NCBI GenBank assembly: GCA_031550405.1
Contig: JAVBOP010000071.1
Location: forward strand, 1 to 6,128
Direction of reading: 5' to 3'
Source of the DNA: JAVBOP01 sp031550405
Lineage (GTDB): Bacteria; Bacteroidota; Ignavibacteria; Kapaibacteriales; UBA2268
DNA length: 6,128 bases
Below the pieces are notes generated by a model, which was not told the DNA's origin, ran no database searches, and saw nothing but the letters and a program-made list of their open reading frames with translations. Below, piece by piece: positions 5,955-6,128 of this stretch. Every line of letters starts with the position of its first letter. Positions within the stretch are counted from its first letter, which is position 1. The translations under genes and the position numbers were made by a program.

Positions 5955-5962
5955 CCTCCTTT
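5955..5962 (-). promoter_or_regulatory. Strong ribosome binding site of the M28 peptidase gene
   Basis: AAAGGAGG on the minus strand ends 6 nt before the ATG at 5948. This near-perfect Shine-Dalgarno predicts efficient translation and marks a lineage that uses anti-SD pairing more than typical Bacteroidia. Confidence 0.85.
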
Positions 5963-5982
5963 GTCGATAGTTGTACCATTTT

Positions 5983-6011
5983 TATATACAAATTTATGTT
6001 ATATTTTGCAA
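5983..6011 (-). promoter_or_regulatory. Candidate promoter of the M28-membrane protein operon
   Basis: On the minus strand TTGCAA (6006-6011) and TATATA (5983-5988) are 17 nt apart, each matching the general sigma-70 hexamers at four of six positions. Overlapping them, TAAATTTG (5989-5996) matches the Bacteroidota -7 element TAnnTTTG, with its last G 41 nt before the ATG. Either reading puts the transcript start roughly 30-35 nt upstream of the gene. The region is AT-rich, so chance matches are possible. Confidence 0.35.
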
Positions 6012-6047
6012 AAAACGAAATGGTATTAGCTAAATATGTATCTATAT

Positions 6048-6083
6048 GAAAATAGCGGCTGGTGTGTTGTGAATAGCCGCTAT
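6048..6083 (-). terminator. GC-rich hairpin, probable terminator of a minus-strand gene beyond the right edge
   Basis: Bases 6052-6060 (ATAGCGGCT) and 6075-6083 (AGCCGCTAT) form a perfect 9-bp inverted repeat around a 14-nt loop. Read on the minus strand it is followed by TTTC, continuing the A-T end of the stem; on the plus strand no T run follows. It lies upstream of the M28 promoter-like region, which fits ending an upstream minus-strand gene before a new unit starts. A regulatory hairpin is the alternative. Confidence 0.4.
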
Positions 6084-6128
6084 CGAAAATTGTACATATC
6101 TATCATATATTATTGCCAGTTACCTCCG

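Noticed and set aside
6110..6127. Possible C-terminus (GGNWQ, stop TAA) of a minus-strand gene entering from the right edge
   Set aside because: Only five codons are visible and the other two frames also hit stops quickly. The hairpin at 6048-6083 makes a nearby gene end plausible, but the frame cannot be chosen.
1..6128. tRNA, rRNA, CRISPR array, transposase or phage genes
   Set aside because: No cloverleaf-like or rRNA-like segments, regularly spaced repeats, terminal inverted repeats or recombinase motifs were seen; the junction near 2100 has no mobile element beside it in the window.

Overview
The window reads as part of a chromosome from a member of the Bacteroidota/FCB group. The clearest sign is a C-terminal type IX secretion (T9SS) sorting domain on the minus-strand gene at 2535-3512. 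Supporting signs are a lipoprotein with a TlpA/ResA-like thioredoxin domain and a secreted M28 peptidase carrying a PDZ domain. The minus-strand genes have good Shine-Dalgarno sequences, which is unusual for classical Bacteroidia. The membrane protein at 3890-4726 resembles, from memory, an uncharacterised family seen in Ignavibacteria/Kapabacteria-type genomes. A deep-branching FCB lineage is therefore a reasonable but unproven guess.

Layout. Positions 1-63 hold the last 20 codons of a plus-strand gene, closed by a strong intrinsic terminator (82-118). Next is a very AT-rich plus-strand gene (146-1975) for a 609-residue lipoprotein: an unrecognised N-terminal part, a mostly helical middle and a C-terminal CxxC thioredoxin-like domain. 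It has its own strong terminator (1985-2026). At about 2082-2107 there is an odd junction. What looks like the start of a plus-strand secreted-protein gene (MKKFLAAI...) runs head-on into the cut-off end of a minus-strand subtilisin-family (S8) gene fragment (2063-2530).

The rest of the window is minus strand and falls into two transcription units. The right-hand unit is an M28 metallopeptidase-PDZ gene (4728-5948) followed after 1 nt by a five-segment membrane protein gene (3890-4726), ending at a weak AT-rich hairpin terminator. The left-hand unit is a T9SS-exported protein of unknown function (2535-3512) followed after 4 nt by the S8 fragment. The 371-nt gap between the units holds a leader with a good ribosome binding site, a doubtful 33-codon ORF and otherwise AT-rich DNA. 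The right end (5949-6128) holds a leader/promoter-like region and a GC-rich hairpin that probably terminates a minus-strand gene lying just outside the window.

Every full-length protein here is predicted to be exported or membrane-bound, so the region is about the cell envelope and secreted proteolysis. No RNA genes, CRISPR arrays, insertion sequences or phage genes were recognised. The most unusual point is the broken-gene junction near 2100.
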